64,000 nucleotides of DNA from RDXT01 sp033765305 (GTDB taxonomy: Bacteria > Bacteroidota > Bacteroidia > J057), in NCBI GenBank assembly GCA_033765305.1, contig JANRID010000016.1, positions 1 through 64,000 of the forward strand. Direction: 5' to 3'. Of the stretch, positions 28,664 to 39,479 are shown in pieces (the stretch's first letter is position 1; every line of letters begins with the position of its first letter). Both the position numbers and the translations under genes were made by a program. The notes under the pieces are model-generated. The model was not told where the DNA came from. It did no database searches and worked only from the letters and a program-made list of their open reading frames with translations.

Positions 28664-29167
28664 ATGGAAGGTTCAGCCCTGCTTTCTCCTCAGCTCGGAT
28701 TGTTCTTCTGGACGCTGGTCATTTTCCTCGGCTTCTTCTTCGTCCTGCGCCGCGTGGCCTGGAATCCCATCGTCAGCGCGCTCAGGCAGCGGGAAGAATC
28801 CATCGAAAACTCGCTCAAGCAGGCCGAAAGCGCCCGCAGCGAGATGAGCAAGCTCAAGTCCGAAAATGAAGCGCTGCTGAAAGAGGCGCGCATCGAGCGC
28901 GATAAAATCCTCGCCGAAGCCAACCAGCTGCGCGACAGCATCATCCGCGAAGCCCGCGAAGCGGCTGCCGAAGCCTCCGGCAAGGAGCGCGAAAAGGCCC
29001 GCCTGCAGATCGAAGCGGAGAAAAATGCTGCCCTGGCCGAGCTCAAGTCGCTTGCCTCCGCCCTGGCGGTGGAAGTGGCCGAAAAACTGCTCCGCAAAAG
29101 CTTCGACAATCCTGCCGAGCAGGAGGCTTATGCCCGCCAACTGATCAACGACCTGAGCCAGAACTGA
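28664..29167 (+). CDS. atpF: ATP synthase F0 subunit b
   Basis: The 167-residue product has one N-terminal transmembrane helix (LGLFFWTLVIFLGFFFVLRR, about residues 11-30) and then a long charged helix rich in Ala, Glu, Lys and Arg that dimerises as the peripheral stalk. The ATG at 28664 gives the normal b-subunit N-terminus; the longer open frame upstream overlaps the hairpin. The atpH gene starts 1 bp after its stop. Confidence 0.94.
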   Translation: MEGSALLSPQLGLFFWTLVIFLGFFFVLRRVAWNPIVSALRQREESIENSLKQAESARSEMSKLKSENEALLKEARIERDKILAEANQLRDSIIREAREAAAEASGKEREKARLQIEAEKNAALAELKSLASALAVEVAEKLLRKSFDNPAEQEAYARQLINDLSQN

Positions 29168-29168
29168 T

Positions 29169-29723
29169 ATGGTAGAGGACCGCATCGGCTACCGCTACGC
29201 CAAATCGGCCTACGCCCTGGCCGCAGAACGCGGCGAAGTAGCCGCCGTGCTCGCCGACCTGGCCATGATCCAGGAAACGGCCGATCAGAGCCCGGAATTC
29301 CGGAACTTCCTGAGCAGCCCGGTGGTGAGCCCGGCGAAAAAAGCCGGGATCATGAACACGCTCTTCGCTGCGCGATACACGTCGCAGATGACGGGCGATC
29401 TGGTGCAGATGCTCGTGGCCAAGCACCGCGAAGCCTACCTGCTTCAGATGATTGCCGCCTTCCGGCATCTGTATGACGAAGCCCACCGCATCCGCCGCGG
29501 CGTGCTGACCTCGGCCAGCCCCCTGCCCGCAGGCGTGCAGGCGTCCATCACCCGCGCCCTCGAAGCCAAGACCGGCGATACCTACGAGATCGAAACCCGC
29601 GTGGATCCGGCCCTCATCGGCGGCTTCTCCCTCCAGCTCGGCGATATGCTCTTCGACGGGAGCATCGCCGCATCCCTGCGCAAACTCAAGCGCAGCTTCA
29701 GCAACGCATCCGTTATCCGATAA
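29169..29723 (+). CDS. atpH: ATP synthase F1 subunit delta
   Basis: The 184-residue product links the peripheral stalk to the top of F1. It has the conserved YRYAKSAYALA start (helical N-domain) and the C-terminal ALEAKTGDTYEIETRVDPALIGGF with the family motif (V-D-x-x-L-I-G-G). The start is 1 bp after atpF, which implies translational coupling. Confidence 0.95.
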   Translation: MVEDRIGYRYAKSAYALAAERGEVAAVLADLAMIQETADQSPEFRNFLSSPVVSPAKKAGIMNTLFAARYTSQMTGDLVQMLVAKHREAYLLQMIAAFRHLYDEAHRIRRGVLTSASPLPAGVQASITRALEAKTGDTYEIETRVDPALIGGFSLQLGDMLFDGSIAASLRKLKRSFSNASVIR

Positions 29724-29747
29724 TCCCCGATACAATCATATCTCCAC

Positions 29748-31322
<1,575 letters not shown>

Positions 31323-31336
31323 CCCCATTCCGGCGC

Positions 31337-31407
31337 CGGCAGGGCAGGCAGGCTCAGGCCTCCCGCGCTGCCCGGCTTCCGGGGCGGTATGGCCCTGCCG
31401 ATTTGTT
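31337..31407. other. Large stem-loop between atpA and atpG
   Basis: CGGCAGGGC (31337-31345) can pair with GCCCTGCCG (31392-31400) over 9 bp, enclosing smaller inverted repeats, and is followed by ATTTGTTT. It may act as a weak terminator or stability element. The rest of the gap shows nothing recognisable. Confidence 0.4.
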
Positions 31408-31444
31408 TACCAGCCCCATCCGTTAGCACAGGTATTCCCCTGAT

Positions 31445-32344
31445 ATGGCGAATCTTAAAGAAATACGCGCCCGGATCAAAGCCGTCAAAGGCACCCAGCA
31501 GGTGACCAAAGCCATGAAAATGGTGGCGGCTGCCAAGCTGCGCCGCGCGCAGGACCAGATGCTCCAGCTCCGGCCCTATGCCAGCAAGCTGCGGGAAATC
31601 ATCGGCAATGTGGTCTCGGTGCTGGATGCGGAGGAAATCCCCAGCCGGCTGGTCGAAGCCCGCGAGGTGCGCAATGTCCTCGTGGTGGTGGTGACCTCCA
31701 ACCGCGGCCTCGCCGGCCCCTTCAACACCAACATCATCCGCCAGGTGCACCAGTTTGCGGCTGAGCATCACAAAGCGCTGCTCGACAGCGGCCGCGTGCA
31801 GTTTATCTGCATCGGACGCAAGGGCTTCGAATACTTCCGCAAGCGCGGGTTCCCCGTCAATGACCGCAACTATGATGTCTTTGCCGGCCTCTCCTTCGGC
31901 AAAGTCAACGAGGTGACCGACCTGATTTTCCGCAAGTTCCTCAGCGGCGAGGTGGACAAGGTATATCTGGCATACAACGAATTCAAAAACGTGATGACCC
32001 AGATCCGCCGCGTCGATGCCTTCCTGCCGCTGGCCGTTGACAGCATCCAGGGCGGATCCGCGCAGAGCAGCGCCCGGAAGTCGGATTATATCTTTGAGCC
32101 GGGCCGTGAGGAAATCCTGACGGATCTGATCCCCAAGGCATTGCGGATTCAGGTGTACCGCGCTGTGCTGGAGTCCAATGCCTCCGAGCAGGGCGCCCGC
32201 ATGGTGGCGATGGATGCCGCGACGGAGAATGCAGAAGAACTGCTCAAGCAGCTCCGCCTCAATTACAACAAGGCACGCCAGGCCTCCATCACCAAGGAGA
32301 TTCTGGAGATTGCCGCCGGTGCCAACGCCCTGGCTGCGCAGTAA
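31445..32344 (+). CDS. atpG: ATP synthase F1 subunit gamma
   Basis: The 299-residue product is the central rotor shaft. The N-terminal coiled-coil helix (LKEIRARIKAVKGTQQVTKAMKMVAAAKL) and the C-terminal helix (MVAMDAATENAEELLKQLRL, NKARQASITKEILEI) are both typical, as is the SNRGLAGPFN segment. Length is within the usual 285-300. It is the last gene of the operon; no beta or epsilon gene follows, only a strong terminator. Confidence 0.96.
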   Translation: MANLKEIRARIKAVKGTQQVTKAMKMVAAAKLRRAQDQMLQLRPYASKLREIIGNVVSVLDAEEIPSRLVEAREVRNVLVVVVTSNRGLAGPFNTNIIRQVHQFAAEHHKALLDSGRVQFICIGRKGFEYFRKRGFPVNDRNYDVFAGLSFGKVNEVTDLIFRKFLSGEVDKVYLAYNEFKNVMTQIRRVDAFLPLAVDSIQGGSAQSSARKSDYIFEPGREEILTDLIPKALRIQVYRAVLESNASEQGARMVAMDAATENAEELLKQLRLNYNKARQASITKEILEIAAGANALAAQ

Positions 32345-32369
32345 GCGCCGCCCGCCTGGCCGCGCCATT

Positions 32370-32405
32370 CCCCCTGACGGATCGCTTGCGTCAGGGGGAT
32401 TTTTG
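32370..32405 (+). terminator. Intrinsic terminator ending the atp operon
   Basis: Arms CCCCCTGACG (32370-32379) and CGTCAGGGGG (32389-32398) pair over 10 bp with a 9-nt loop, followed by ATTTTTG. Confidence 0.95.
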
Positions 32406-32630
32406 TTCGTTCGCGGGTTGGTCCGGCCGGGCGGAGCGCGTAAGCTTGCAGCGCTGAAGTTTCTGCGAACTCATCGGTGCGGATCTGCGTATCAAACGGC
32501 TGAATGTCCCGGAGAACGCCGCACAAAAGCGCACGCTTTTTGTTATCATTGTGCATGCAAGCTCCCGCTCGTGCAGGCCGGGATGTGTGGAGTCCCGTAC
32601 GGGAAAGGATATACGGATAATGGATGTGAA

Positions 32631-35396
32631 ATGGCTGATCAGCTTTCTTTTCTGAGCAATGCAAACCCGGAATACCTCGATCAGATGTACCGGGCTTACA
32701 CGCAGCAACCTGACTCGGTCGGTGACGAGTGGAAGCGGTTTTTTGAAGGCTTCGAATTTGCCCTCGCACACTACGGGGACGGCAGCGCCCCTGCGCCTCC
32801 GCCGGCTGTGCAGGCTGAAGCCGCGTTCAAAGAGGTGGAAGTCCTCAACCTGATCAACGATTACCGGCAGCGCGGCCACCTCTTCGCCTGCACCAACCCC
32901 GTCCGGCAGCGCCGCAAGCATACCCCGCCCCTCACCAAGGAGCGCTTCGGCCTCACCGATGCAGATCTGGATACCGTATTCCAGGCCGGCAAGGAGATCG
33001 GCCTCGGCCCCGCCCGGCTCCGCGACATCATCAAGCTGCTCGACGATACCTACTGCCAGTCCATCGGCGCGGAATTTAAATATGTCCGCACGCCTGAAAT
33101 GGTCAACTGGCTCCAGGAACGCATGGAGTCCAGCCGCAATCAGCCGGCATTTTCCATTGAAAAGAAACGCCATATTCTGCGCAAGCTCAACGAGGCGGTG
33201 ATTTTCGAGAAATTCCTCGGCACCAAGTTCGTGGGCCAGAAACGCTTCTCCCTCGAAGGGGCTGAAGCCCTCATTCCGTCCCTCGATGCGGTCATCGAGC
33301 GCGGCGGCGACCTCGGCATCGAAGAATTCGTCATCGGCATGGCCCACCGCGGCCGCCTCAATGTGCTGGCAAATACCCTCCGGAAGGAATACGACGAGAT
33401 TTTCTCCGAATTTGAGGGCATCGCCTATGAGAACTCCGTTTTCCAGGGCGATGTGAAGTACCACCTGGGCTTCTCCTCCGATGTGATTACGAGCGGCGGC
33501 AAAAAAATCCACCTCTCGCTGATGCCCAACCCCTCCCACCTCGAAACGGTGGACGCAGTGGTGGAAGGCGCCGCCCGCGCCAAAATCGACCGGAAATACG
33601 GCGGCAACTTCAACCGCCTCGCGCCAATCCTCATTCACGGCGATGCCGCCGTGGCTACGCAAGGGATTGTATATGAGGTGATTCAGATGTCGCTGCTCGA
33701 AGGCTACAAGACCGGCGGCACGGTGCATTTCGTCATCAACAACCAGATCGGCTTCACGACCAACTACATCGACGCGCGCTCCAGCACCTACTGCACCGAT
33801 GTGGCGAAGGTGACGCAGTCGCCGGTCTTCCACGTCAACGGCGATGATGCGGAGGCCCTGGTGTTTGCGGTGGAAATGGCCCTGGAATTCCGCCAGACTT
33901 TCAACCGCGATGTGTTTATTGACATTCTCTGCTACCGCCGCCACGGCCACAATGAGGCCGATGAGCCCAGCTTCACCCAGCCGCTGCTCTACAAGGTGAT
34001 CAAAAATCACCCGGATCCCAGGCAGATTTACTTCCAGAAGCTCGTCACCCAGGGCCAGGTGGAGGCAACCATGGCGAAAGAATTGGAGCAGGAGTTCAAA
34101 AATACCCTGCAGCAGGAACTCGAAGAGTCGAAAGCGCGGGAAAAGCTGTCGTACGCGCCCTATCTGAAGGGGGTCTGGGACGGCATCCGCCGGGTGGATA
34201 ACTCCGATTTCGAGAAGCCTTCGCCTGAAACGGGAATCCAGCGGGAATTGCTCCTGGAAATTGCGTCGAAACTGCATCTGATCCCCCAGGATTTCAAGGC
34301 GCACAGCAAGATCGTCAAGCTGTTTGAAGACCGGATGCAGATGGTGCGGGAAGACCGGCTCGACTGGGCACTGGGGGAACTGCTGGCCTACGCTACGCTG
34401 CTGCTGGAGGGCCGTACGGTGCGGCTCAGCGGCCAGGACAGCCGACGGGGCACGTTCTCGCACCGCCATGCGGTGATCGTGAGCGAGGACGCCGAGCATG
34501 AGTATATTCCGCTCAACAACCTCCGTGCAGAACAGGCGCAGTTTTCGGTGTACAACTCGCCGCTGTCCGAGTACGGAGTGCTGGGCTTTGAATACGGCTA
34601 TTCGACGGTCAATCCCAATACGCTCGTGATCTGGGAGGCGCAGTTCGGCGACTTTGCCAACGGCGCTCAGATCGTGCTGGACCAGTATATCGCGTCGGCG
34701 GAGACCAAGTGGCAGCGCATGAGCGGCCTGGTGCAGTTCCTCCCGCATGGCTTCGAGGGCCAGGGCCCGGAACATTCCTCGGCCCGCATCGAGCGCTACC
34801 TCGAGCTCTGCGCCCGGAAGAATATGCAGATTCTCAACTGCACCACGCCTGCGAACTTCTTCCACGCGCTGCGGCGGCAGATGACGCTGCCCTTCCGGAT
34901 TCCGCTCATTTTCTTCACACCGAAGAAGCTGCTGCGCTATCCGCTCTGTGTCAGCAAATTGGAGGATTTTGCCGAAGGCACGCGCTTCCAGGAGATTATC
35001 GACGATCCGTATGTGCACGCCGAAGATGTGAAGCGGGTGCTGCTGTGCTCCGGCAAGGTGTACTACGACCTGCTGGAGCGGCAGCAGAAGACCCAGCGCC
35101 GCGACATCGCCATCATCCGCTTCGAGCAGCTCTACCCCCTGGCCATCGGCCAGATCCGGGCGCTGATCCAGAAGTATCAGGGTGCGCGCCAGTGGTTCTG
35201 GGTTCAGGAGGAACCGCGCAATATGGGCGCGTGGAGCTTTGTGCGGCGTGTGATCACGGAGGTGGATCTGGGGGTGATCGCCCGCAAGCCCAGCCCCAGC
35301 CCGGCAGCCGGCTCCTACCGTCTGCATGCCAAGGAGGAGCAGGAGCTGCTCGACGAGGCATTTGCCGAGCTGCCCGAAACGGTCCTGCAGCCCTGA
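32631..35396 (+). CDS. sucA: 2-oxoglutarate dehydrogenase E1 component
   Basis: The 921-residue product is the thiamine-diphosphate E1 subunit that decarboxylates 2-oxoglutarate in the TCA cycle. It has the N-terminal segment found in E1o (LSNANPEYLDQMYRAYTQQP, EWKRFFEGFE), YRQRGHLFA, GMAHRGRLNVLANTL, the TPP region (HGDAAVATQGIVYE, HFVINNQIGFTT) and the C-terminal transketolase-like domains (LLPHGFEGQGPEHSSARIER). Length matches family (about 930). The ATG at 32631 is chosen; the open frame from 32178 overlaps atpG and the terminator. E2 (sucB) is not adjacent. Confidence 0.96.
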   Translation: MADQLSFLSNANPEYLDQMYRAYTQQPDSVGDEWKRFFEGFEFALAHYGDGSAPAPPPAVQAEAAFKEVEVLNLINDYRQRGHLFACTNPVRQRRKHTPPLTKERFGLTDADLDTVFQAGKEIGLGPARLRDIIKLLDDTYCQSIGAEFKYVRTPEMVNWLQERMESSRNQPAFSIEKKRHILRKLNEAVIFEKFLGTKFVGQKRFSLEGAEALIPSLDAVIERGGDLGIEEFVIGMAHRGRLNVLANTLRKEYDEIFSEFEGIAYENSVFQGDVKYHLGFSSDVITSGGKKIHLSLMPNPSHLETVDAVVEGAARAKIDRKYGGNFNRLAPILIHGDAAVATQGIVYEVIQMSLLEGYKTGGTVHFVINNQIGFTTNYIDARSSTYCTDVAKVTQSPVFHVNGDDAEALVFAVEMALEFRQTFNRDVFIDILCYRRHGHNEADEPSFTQPLLYKVIKNHPDPRQIYFQKLVTQGQVEATMAKELEQEFKNTLQQELEESKAREKLSYAPYLKGVWDGIRRVDNSDFEKPSPETGIQRELLLEIASKLHLIPQDFKAHSKIVKLFEDRMQMVREDRLDWALGELLAYATLLLEGRTVRLSGQDSRRGTFSHRHAVIVSEDAEHEYIPLNNLRAEQAQFSVYNSPLSEYGVLGFEYGYSTVNPNTLVIWEAQFGDFANGAQIVLDQYIASAETKWQRMSGLVQFLPHGFEGQGPEHSSARIERYLELCARKNMQILNCTTPANFFHALRRQMTLPFRIPLIFFTPKKLLRYPLCVSKLEDFAEGTRFQEIIDDPYVHAEDVKRVLLCSGKVYYDLLERQQKTQRRDIAIIRFEQLYPLAIGQIRALIQKYQGARQWFWVQEEPRNMGAWSFVRRVITEVDLGVIARKPSPSPAAGSYRLHAKEEQELLDEAFAELPETVLQP

Positions 35397-35426
35397 ACGC
35401 GCAAGATGCGGCGGCATAGTTTCTGC

Positions 35427-35450
35427 GGAGCGGCCTTCGGGCCGCTCCTT
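35427..35450 (+). terminator. Terminator-like hairpin with UUCG loop after sucA
   Basis: GGAGCGGCC (35427-35435) pairs with GGCCGCTCC (35440-35448) around a TTCG tetraloop. Only a short T-run (TT) follows, so termination would be partial or Rho-dependent. Confidence 0.6.
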
Positions 35451-35509
35451 CCGTCTGCGCCCGCCGGTGCGCATATATACAATTTGCGCTAGACGTGCAA
35501 CAATTCCGA

Positions 35510-35542
35510 TTTGCATCCGGTTAATGCCTTCACGTATTTTGC
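35510..35542 (+). promoter_or_regulatory. Possible promoter for dxs
   Basis: TTTG (35510-35513) is followed after 21 bases by TATTTTGC (35535-35542), a -7 box with one spacer base fewer than consensus. The dxs ATG lies 28 bases downstream in a locally AT-rich stretch. Confidence 0.4.
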
Positions 35543-35570
35543 AACTTGCATCTAATCAGACGCCAGCCTT

Positions 35571-37481
35571 ATGCATATTGTAGAACCGGGTCCCCTGCTG
35601 GCCCATGTGAATGAACCCGCCGATCTGCGCAAGCTTCAGCCCGAGCAGCTGTATGAGTTCTGCCAGGAGCTTCGCGATTACCTGATCAGTACGGTCTCAC
35701 TGAATGGCGGCCATTTCGGCGCCAGCCTGGGGGTGGTGGAGCTGACGGTTGCGCTGCACTATGTTTTCAATACGCCCTACGATCAGCTGATCTGGGATGT
35801 GGGCCATCAGGCCTATGGCCATAAGGTGCTCACGGGCCGCCGCAGCCGGTTTCATACAAACCGGGTCTACAAGGGCATTTCCGGATTTCCAAAGCGCTCC
35901 GAGTCCGAGTACGATACCTTCGGGGTGGGCCATTCTTCTACGTCCATTTCCGCCGCAGTGGGCATGGCAGTGGCGAAAACCTTCAAGCAGGAGGACCGCC
36001 AGGTGGTGGCTGTCATCGGCGATGGCGCGCTGACCGGGGGCATGGCATTCGAGGCGCTCAACCACGGCGGCTGGCAGAAGGCCGATATGCTGGTGGTGCT
36101 GAATGATAACAATATGTCCATCGACCCCAATGTGGGGGCGCTGAAGGAATATCTGGTGGATGTGTCCACCTCCCATACCTATAACCGCCTGCGCGATGAG
36201 CTGTGGCGGCTGCTCGGCAAGCTGGACCGCTTCGGCCCCGCCGCCCGCAACCTGGCTGGCCGCCTCGAAAAGGCGCTGCTCAACCACGCCCGCCCCGGTG
36301 TGCTCTTCGAGGCGCTGGGTTTCCGCTACTTCGGGCCTGTCGATGGCCATGATGTGAATCACCTCGTCCGTCTGATGCAGGATCTGAAGGATATTCCCGG
36401 CCCGAAACTGCTGCATTGTGTGACGGTGAAGGGCAAGGGCTATTCCCTGGCTGAACAGGATCAGACGAAATGGCATGCCCCCGGCCTCTTCGATAAGGTG
36501 ACGGGCGAAATCAAGAAATCGGCCGGCGGCCCGAAACCGCCGAAATATCAGGATGTCTTCGGCCATACGATGATCGAACTGGCGAAGCTGGATGAGCGGG
36601 TGATGGGGGTGACGCCTGCCATGCCGAGCGGCTGCAGCCTGAAGTTTATGCTGGCCGAAATGCCCGACCGCGCATTTGATGTGGGGATCGCGGAACAGCA
36701 TGCGGTGACCTTCTCCGCCGGCCTGGCGACGCAGGGTATGGTGCCCTTCTGCAATATTTACTCTACGTTCATGCAGCGTGCCTACGATCAGGTGGTCCAC
36801 GATGTGGCGCTCCAGAAGCTGCATGTGGTGTTCTGCCTGGACCGGGGCGGTCTGGCCGGCGCCGACGGGGCTACGCACCACGGTGCCTTTGATCTGGCGT
36901 ATTTCCGCTGCATCCCCAATATGGTGGTCTCTGCGCCGATGAATGAGCAGGAGCTCCGCAATCTGATGTACACGGCGGTGAAGCACCACGACGGCCCCTT
37001 CTCGATCCGCTATCCGCGCGGCGAAGGGGTGATGGTGGATTGGCGTACGCCGTTTGAGGAGGTGCCGGTCGGCAAGGGCCGCCTGGTGAGCGATGGGGAA
37101 GAGGTGGCCATCCTGAGCATCGGCCATCCGGGCAATTTTGCGCAGGATGCAATCCGGCTGCTGGCCGCCGAAGGCCTGCAGCCTGCACACTATGACCTCC
37201 GCTATGTGAAGCCGCTCGATGAGGAGCTGCTCCATGAGGTCGGCGCACGCTTCCGCCGGATTGTGACGGTGGAGGATGGGGCGCTGATGGGCGGCTTCGG
37301 ATCAGCAGTGCTGGAGTTTATGATGGAGCATGGCTACCATCCGCAGGTGACGCGTCTGGGGATTCCGGATCGCTTTGTGGATCATGGCGAGCAGCCGGAG
37401 CTGTGGGCAGAGTGCGGATTCGACGCCGCTGCGATTGCAGAGGCAGTGCGCGTCCTGGTGGGGGTGAAGGTCCGGGCGTGA
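35571..37481 (+). CDS. dxs: 1-deoxy-D-xylulose-5-phosphate synthase
   Basis: DXS condenses pyruvate and glyceraldehyde 3-phosphate, the first step of the MEP isoprenoid pathway, also feeding thiamine and pyridoxal synthesis. The 636-residue product shows the catalytic HQAYGHKVLTGR region, the TPP motif GDGALTGGMAFEALNHGG ending in NDNNMSI, DGHDVNHL, the transketolase Pyr domain (FDVGIAEQHAVTFSAGLA), GADGATHHGAFDLAY and the C-terminal domain. Length is typical (about 620-640). It has no co-directional partner; a long perfect hairpin follows. Confidence 0.96.
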   Translation: MHIVEPGPLLAHVNEPADLRKLQPEQLYEFCQELRDYLISTVSLNGGHFGASLGVVELTVALHYVFNTPYDQLIWDVGHQAYGHKVLTGRRSRFHTNRVYKGISGFPKRSESEYDTFGVGHSSTSISAAVGMAVAKTFKQEDRQVVAVIGDGALTGGMAFEALNHGGWQKADMLVVLNDNNMSIDPNVGALKEYLVDVSTSHTYNRLRDELWRLLGKLDRFGPAARNLAGRLEKALLNHARPGVLFEALGFRYFGPVDGHDVNHLVRLMQDLKDIPGPKLLHCVTVKGKGYSLAEQDQTKWHAPGLFDKVTGEIKKSAGGPKPPKYQDVFGHTMIELAKLDERVMGVTPAMPSGCSLKFMLAEMPDRAFDVGIAEQHAVTFSAGLATQGMVPFCNIYSTFMQRAYDQVVHDVALQKLHVVFCLDRGGLAGADGATHHGAFDLAYFRCIPNMVVSAPMNEQELRNLMYTAVKHHDGPFSIRYPRGEGVMVDWRTPFEEVPVGKGRLVSDGEEVAILSIGHPGNFAQDAIRLLAAEGLQPAHYDLRYVKPLDEELLHEVGARFRRIVTVEDGALMGGFGSAVLEFMMEHGYHPQVTRLGIPDRFVDHGEQPELWAECGFDAAAIAEAVRVLVGVKVRA

Positions 37482-37496
37482 GGCGGAAGGATATGC

Positions 37497-37533
37497 GCAA
37501 GGGCCCGCACAGCGAAGCTGTGCGGGCCCTTGC
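37497..37533. terminator. 16-bp perfect hairpin after dxs
   Basis: GCAAGGGCCCGCACAG (37497-37512) and CTGTGCGGGCCCTTGC (37518-37533) pair perfectly around a CGAAG loop, starting 16 bp after the dxs stop. No T-run follows, so it is either a Rho-dependent or 3'-end-stabilising structure. It directly abuts the G-rich palindromic repeat. Confidence 0.6.
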
Positions 37534-37535
37534 AT

Positions 37536-37571
37536 GTCCCCCCCTGGCAAGGGGGGGATGAAGGGGGGGAC
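37536..37571. repeat. G-rich palindromic repeat, copy A
   Basis: The layout is GT-C7-TGGCAA-G7-ATGAA-G7-AC: a C-run able to pair with either of two G-runs. The same architecture occurs at 51809-51846, inside the TolC gene, in the opposite orientation. The two G7 runs could also form G-quadruplex structures. Confidence 0.7.
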
Positions 37572-37739
37572 GAAAAGATTGGCGCAGCCGGATTGCGCTG
37601 GGTGGACATGCATTTCCGGAACTGGTTGGATGCGGAGGGTAAACCACAGAAAGTCAAGAGAGTTGCTCTGGAGAGCTCCGGTTCTCCAGGTCTCTTTGTA
37701 AACCAGTCCGATATAATATGCCATGACCGCCGGCCAGGC

Positions 37740-37771
37740 TTGACAACTAGCCGCCGCGTCGCCTATTTTTG
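37740..37771 (+). promoter_or_regulatory. Bacteroidetes-type promoter for the gldA operon
   Basis: TTG (37740-37742), a 21-base spacer and a perfect TATTTTTG (37764-37771) precede the gldA ATG by 26 bases. Confidence 0.7.
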
Positions 37772-37797
37772 CGCCGCATACCCCAGTTGCAATATCT

Positions 37798-38736
37798 ATG
37801 GAGATTACCGTCAACCAGTTGACCAAAACGTACGGCGCGCAGCGGGCGGTAGATGAAATCAGCTTTCAGGTCCGGGCAGGCGAAATCGTAGGATTTCTGG
37901 GGCCGAATGGCGCCGGCAAAACTACGACCATGAAAATCCTGACCGGCTACATGACGCCCAGCAGCGGTACAGTCCGCATCGGCGGCATCGATGCCCTCGC
38001 CGAGCCGCACCGCATCAAGCCGCTGATCGGCTACCTGCCGGAGCATAATCCGCTCTACCTCGATATGCCCGTGCTGGAATACCTGCGGTACGCGGCAGAA
38101 CTGCAGGGCGTTCCTGTTCAGGAACTTCCGGCCCGTCTCCGTCGGGTGGTCGTGCGCTGCGGACTGGATGAGGAAAAGCACAAGCAGATCGGCGAGCTGT
38201 CCAAAGGCTACCGCCAGCGGGTCGGGCTGGCCCAGGCCCTGATCCATGACCCGCAGGTCCTTATCCTCGATGAACCGACCACCGGCCTCGACCCCAACCA
38301 GATTGCGGAAATCCGCAATCTCATCCGGGAAATCGGACGTGAGCGAACCGTGATCTTCAGCACCCATATCCTGCAGGAGGTGGAAGCCGTCTGCGACCGC
38401 GTGCTGATCATCAGCAAAGGCAAAATCGTAGCCGACGGCACCCCCCAGGACCTCGGACGGCAATCCCAGCGCCGGGCCGAGTGCGCCGTGCAGATCCAGG
38501 CGCCGCCGCAGGCGCCGGTACAGGCCGCACTGGCTGCGCTTCCGATGGCTATGGAAGTCTCGCCCGCCGAAGGGGATGGCCGCTTTCTGGTGTCCGGATC
38601 AGCCGATCTGGAACTGCGCGAGGCCATCTTCCGCCTGTGCGTGGAGCAAGGCTGGGTCCTGACCGAACTGACGCCCATCGCCGAACGGCTGGAAGATATT
38701 TTCCGTGCATTGACACAATCCGCTGCTCAGGTCTGA
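37798..38736 (+). CDS. gldA: GldA-type ABC transporter ATP-binding protein
   Basis: The 312-residue product is a complete ABC ATPase: Walker A GPNGAGKTTT (about residues 37-46), Q-loop, signature LSKGYRQRVGLAQAL (about 140), Walker B LILDEPTTGLD and switch His in FSTHIL. The C-terminal 90 residues form the accessory domain usual in GldA and in CcmA/DrrA-like proteins. It opens a four-gene operon with gldF, gldG and a DUF4340 gene. In Flavobacterium johnsoniae GldA, GldF and GldG were found to be needed for gliding; in many Bacteroidota their role is uncertain and the exported substrate is unknown. Confidence 0.9.
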   Translation: MEITVNQLTKTYGAQRAVDEISFQVRAGEIVGFLGPNGAGKTTTMKILTGYMTPSSGTVRIGGIDALAEPHRIKPLIGYLPEHNPLYLDMPVLEYLRYAAELQGVPVQELPARLRRVVVRCGLDEEKHKQIGELSKGYRQRVGLAQALIHDPQVLILDEPTTGLDPNQIAEIRNLIREIGRERTVIFSTHILQEVEAVCDRVLIISKGKIVADGTPQDLGRQSQRRAECAVQIQAPPQAPVQAALAALPMAMEVSPAEGDGRFLVSGSADLELREAIFRLCVEQGWVLTELTPIAERLEDIFRALTQSAAQV

Positions 38737-38741
38737 ACTGT

Positions 38742-39476
38742 ATGCGTACCATCTGGATCATTGCCCGCCGCGAAGCCGCTGCCTTCTTCGATTCGCTGGC
38801 AGCCTACATCCTGCTGGTGGCCTTTCTGGGCTTCACCGGCTTCTTTACCTGGCTCTATGGGCAGGATATTTTCTTCATCCGCCAGGCAACCCTGATGCCC
38901 TTTTTCAGCTGGGCTTCGATTCTGCTCACCATCTTTGTGCCGGCCATTACCATGCGCATGATTGCCGAGGAGCGGAAAACAGGCACGCTGGAGTTTCTGC
39001 TCACCCGCTCCGTCAGCGACTGGCAGCTGGTCGCCGGCAAATACCTCGGCTCCATGCTCCTCGTCGGAGCTGCACTGGCTCTTACCTTGCCCTACTACCT
39101 CTCTGTATCGCTGCTGGGAAAAACCGATCACGGCGCGACCCTCTGCGGATACCTGGGCCTGCTGCTCCTCAGTTCCGCCCTGACGGCGGTCGGGATTTTT
39201 GCCAGCAGCCTCAGCGCCAATCAGATCGTTGCCTTCCTGATCGCCCTCATCAGCAATCTGTTCTGCATGCTGCTCTTTGGGCTCCTGGCGCAGGCTGTGC
39301 CTGGCAGCAGCCTGGCGGGCCAGCTGCTGCACCTGCTCGACTTCACGGGCCATTTCGAGTCGCTTTCCCGGGGAGTGATCGACTCCCGCGATGTGGTGTT
39401 CTTCCTGTCCATCACCCTGCTGGGGCTTGTGCTGGCAGAAGCACGCCTGGCCCAGCGCAATCTGGCCGATGCCTGA
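38742..39476 (+). CDS. gldF: GldF-type ABC-2 permease
   Basis: The 244-residue product has six predicted transmembrane helices typical of ABC-2 permeases, starting MRTIWIIARREAAAFFDSL and including the conserved cytoplasmic segment MRMIAEERKTGTLEFLLTR between helices 2 and 3. The ATG at 38742, 5 bp after the gldA stop, is chosen over the longer frame that lies within gldA. It is translated between gldA and gldG with gaps of a few bases. Confidence 0.92.
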   Translation: MRTIWIIARREAAAFFDSLAAYILLVAFLGFTGFFTWLYGQDIFFIRQATLMPFFSWASILLTIFVPAITMRMIAEERKTGTLEFLLTRSVSDWQLVAGKYLGSMLLVGAALALTLPYYLSVSLLGKTDHGATLCGYLGLLLLSSALTAVGIFASSLSANQIVAFLIALISNLFCMLLFGLLAQAVPGSSLAGQLLHLLDFTGHFESLSRGVIDSRDVVFFLSITLLGLVLAEARLAQRNLADA

Positions 39477-39479
39477 CCT

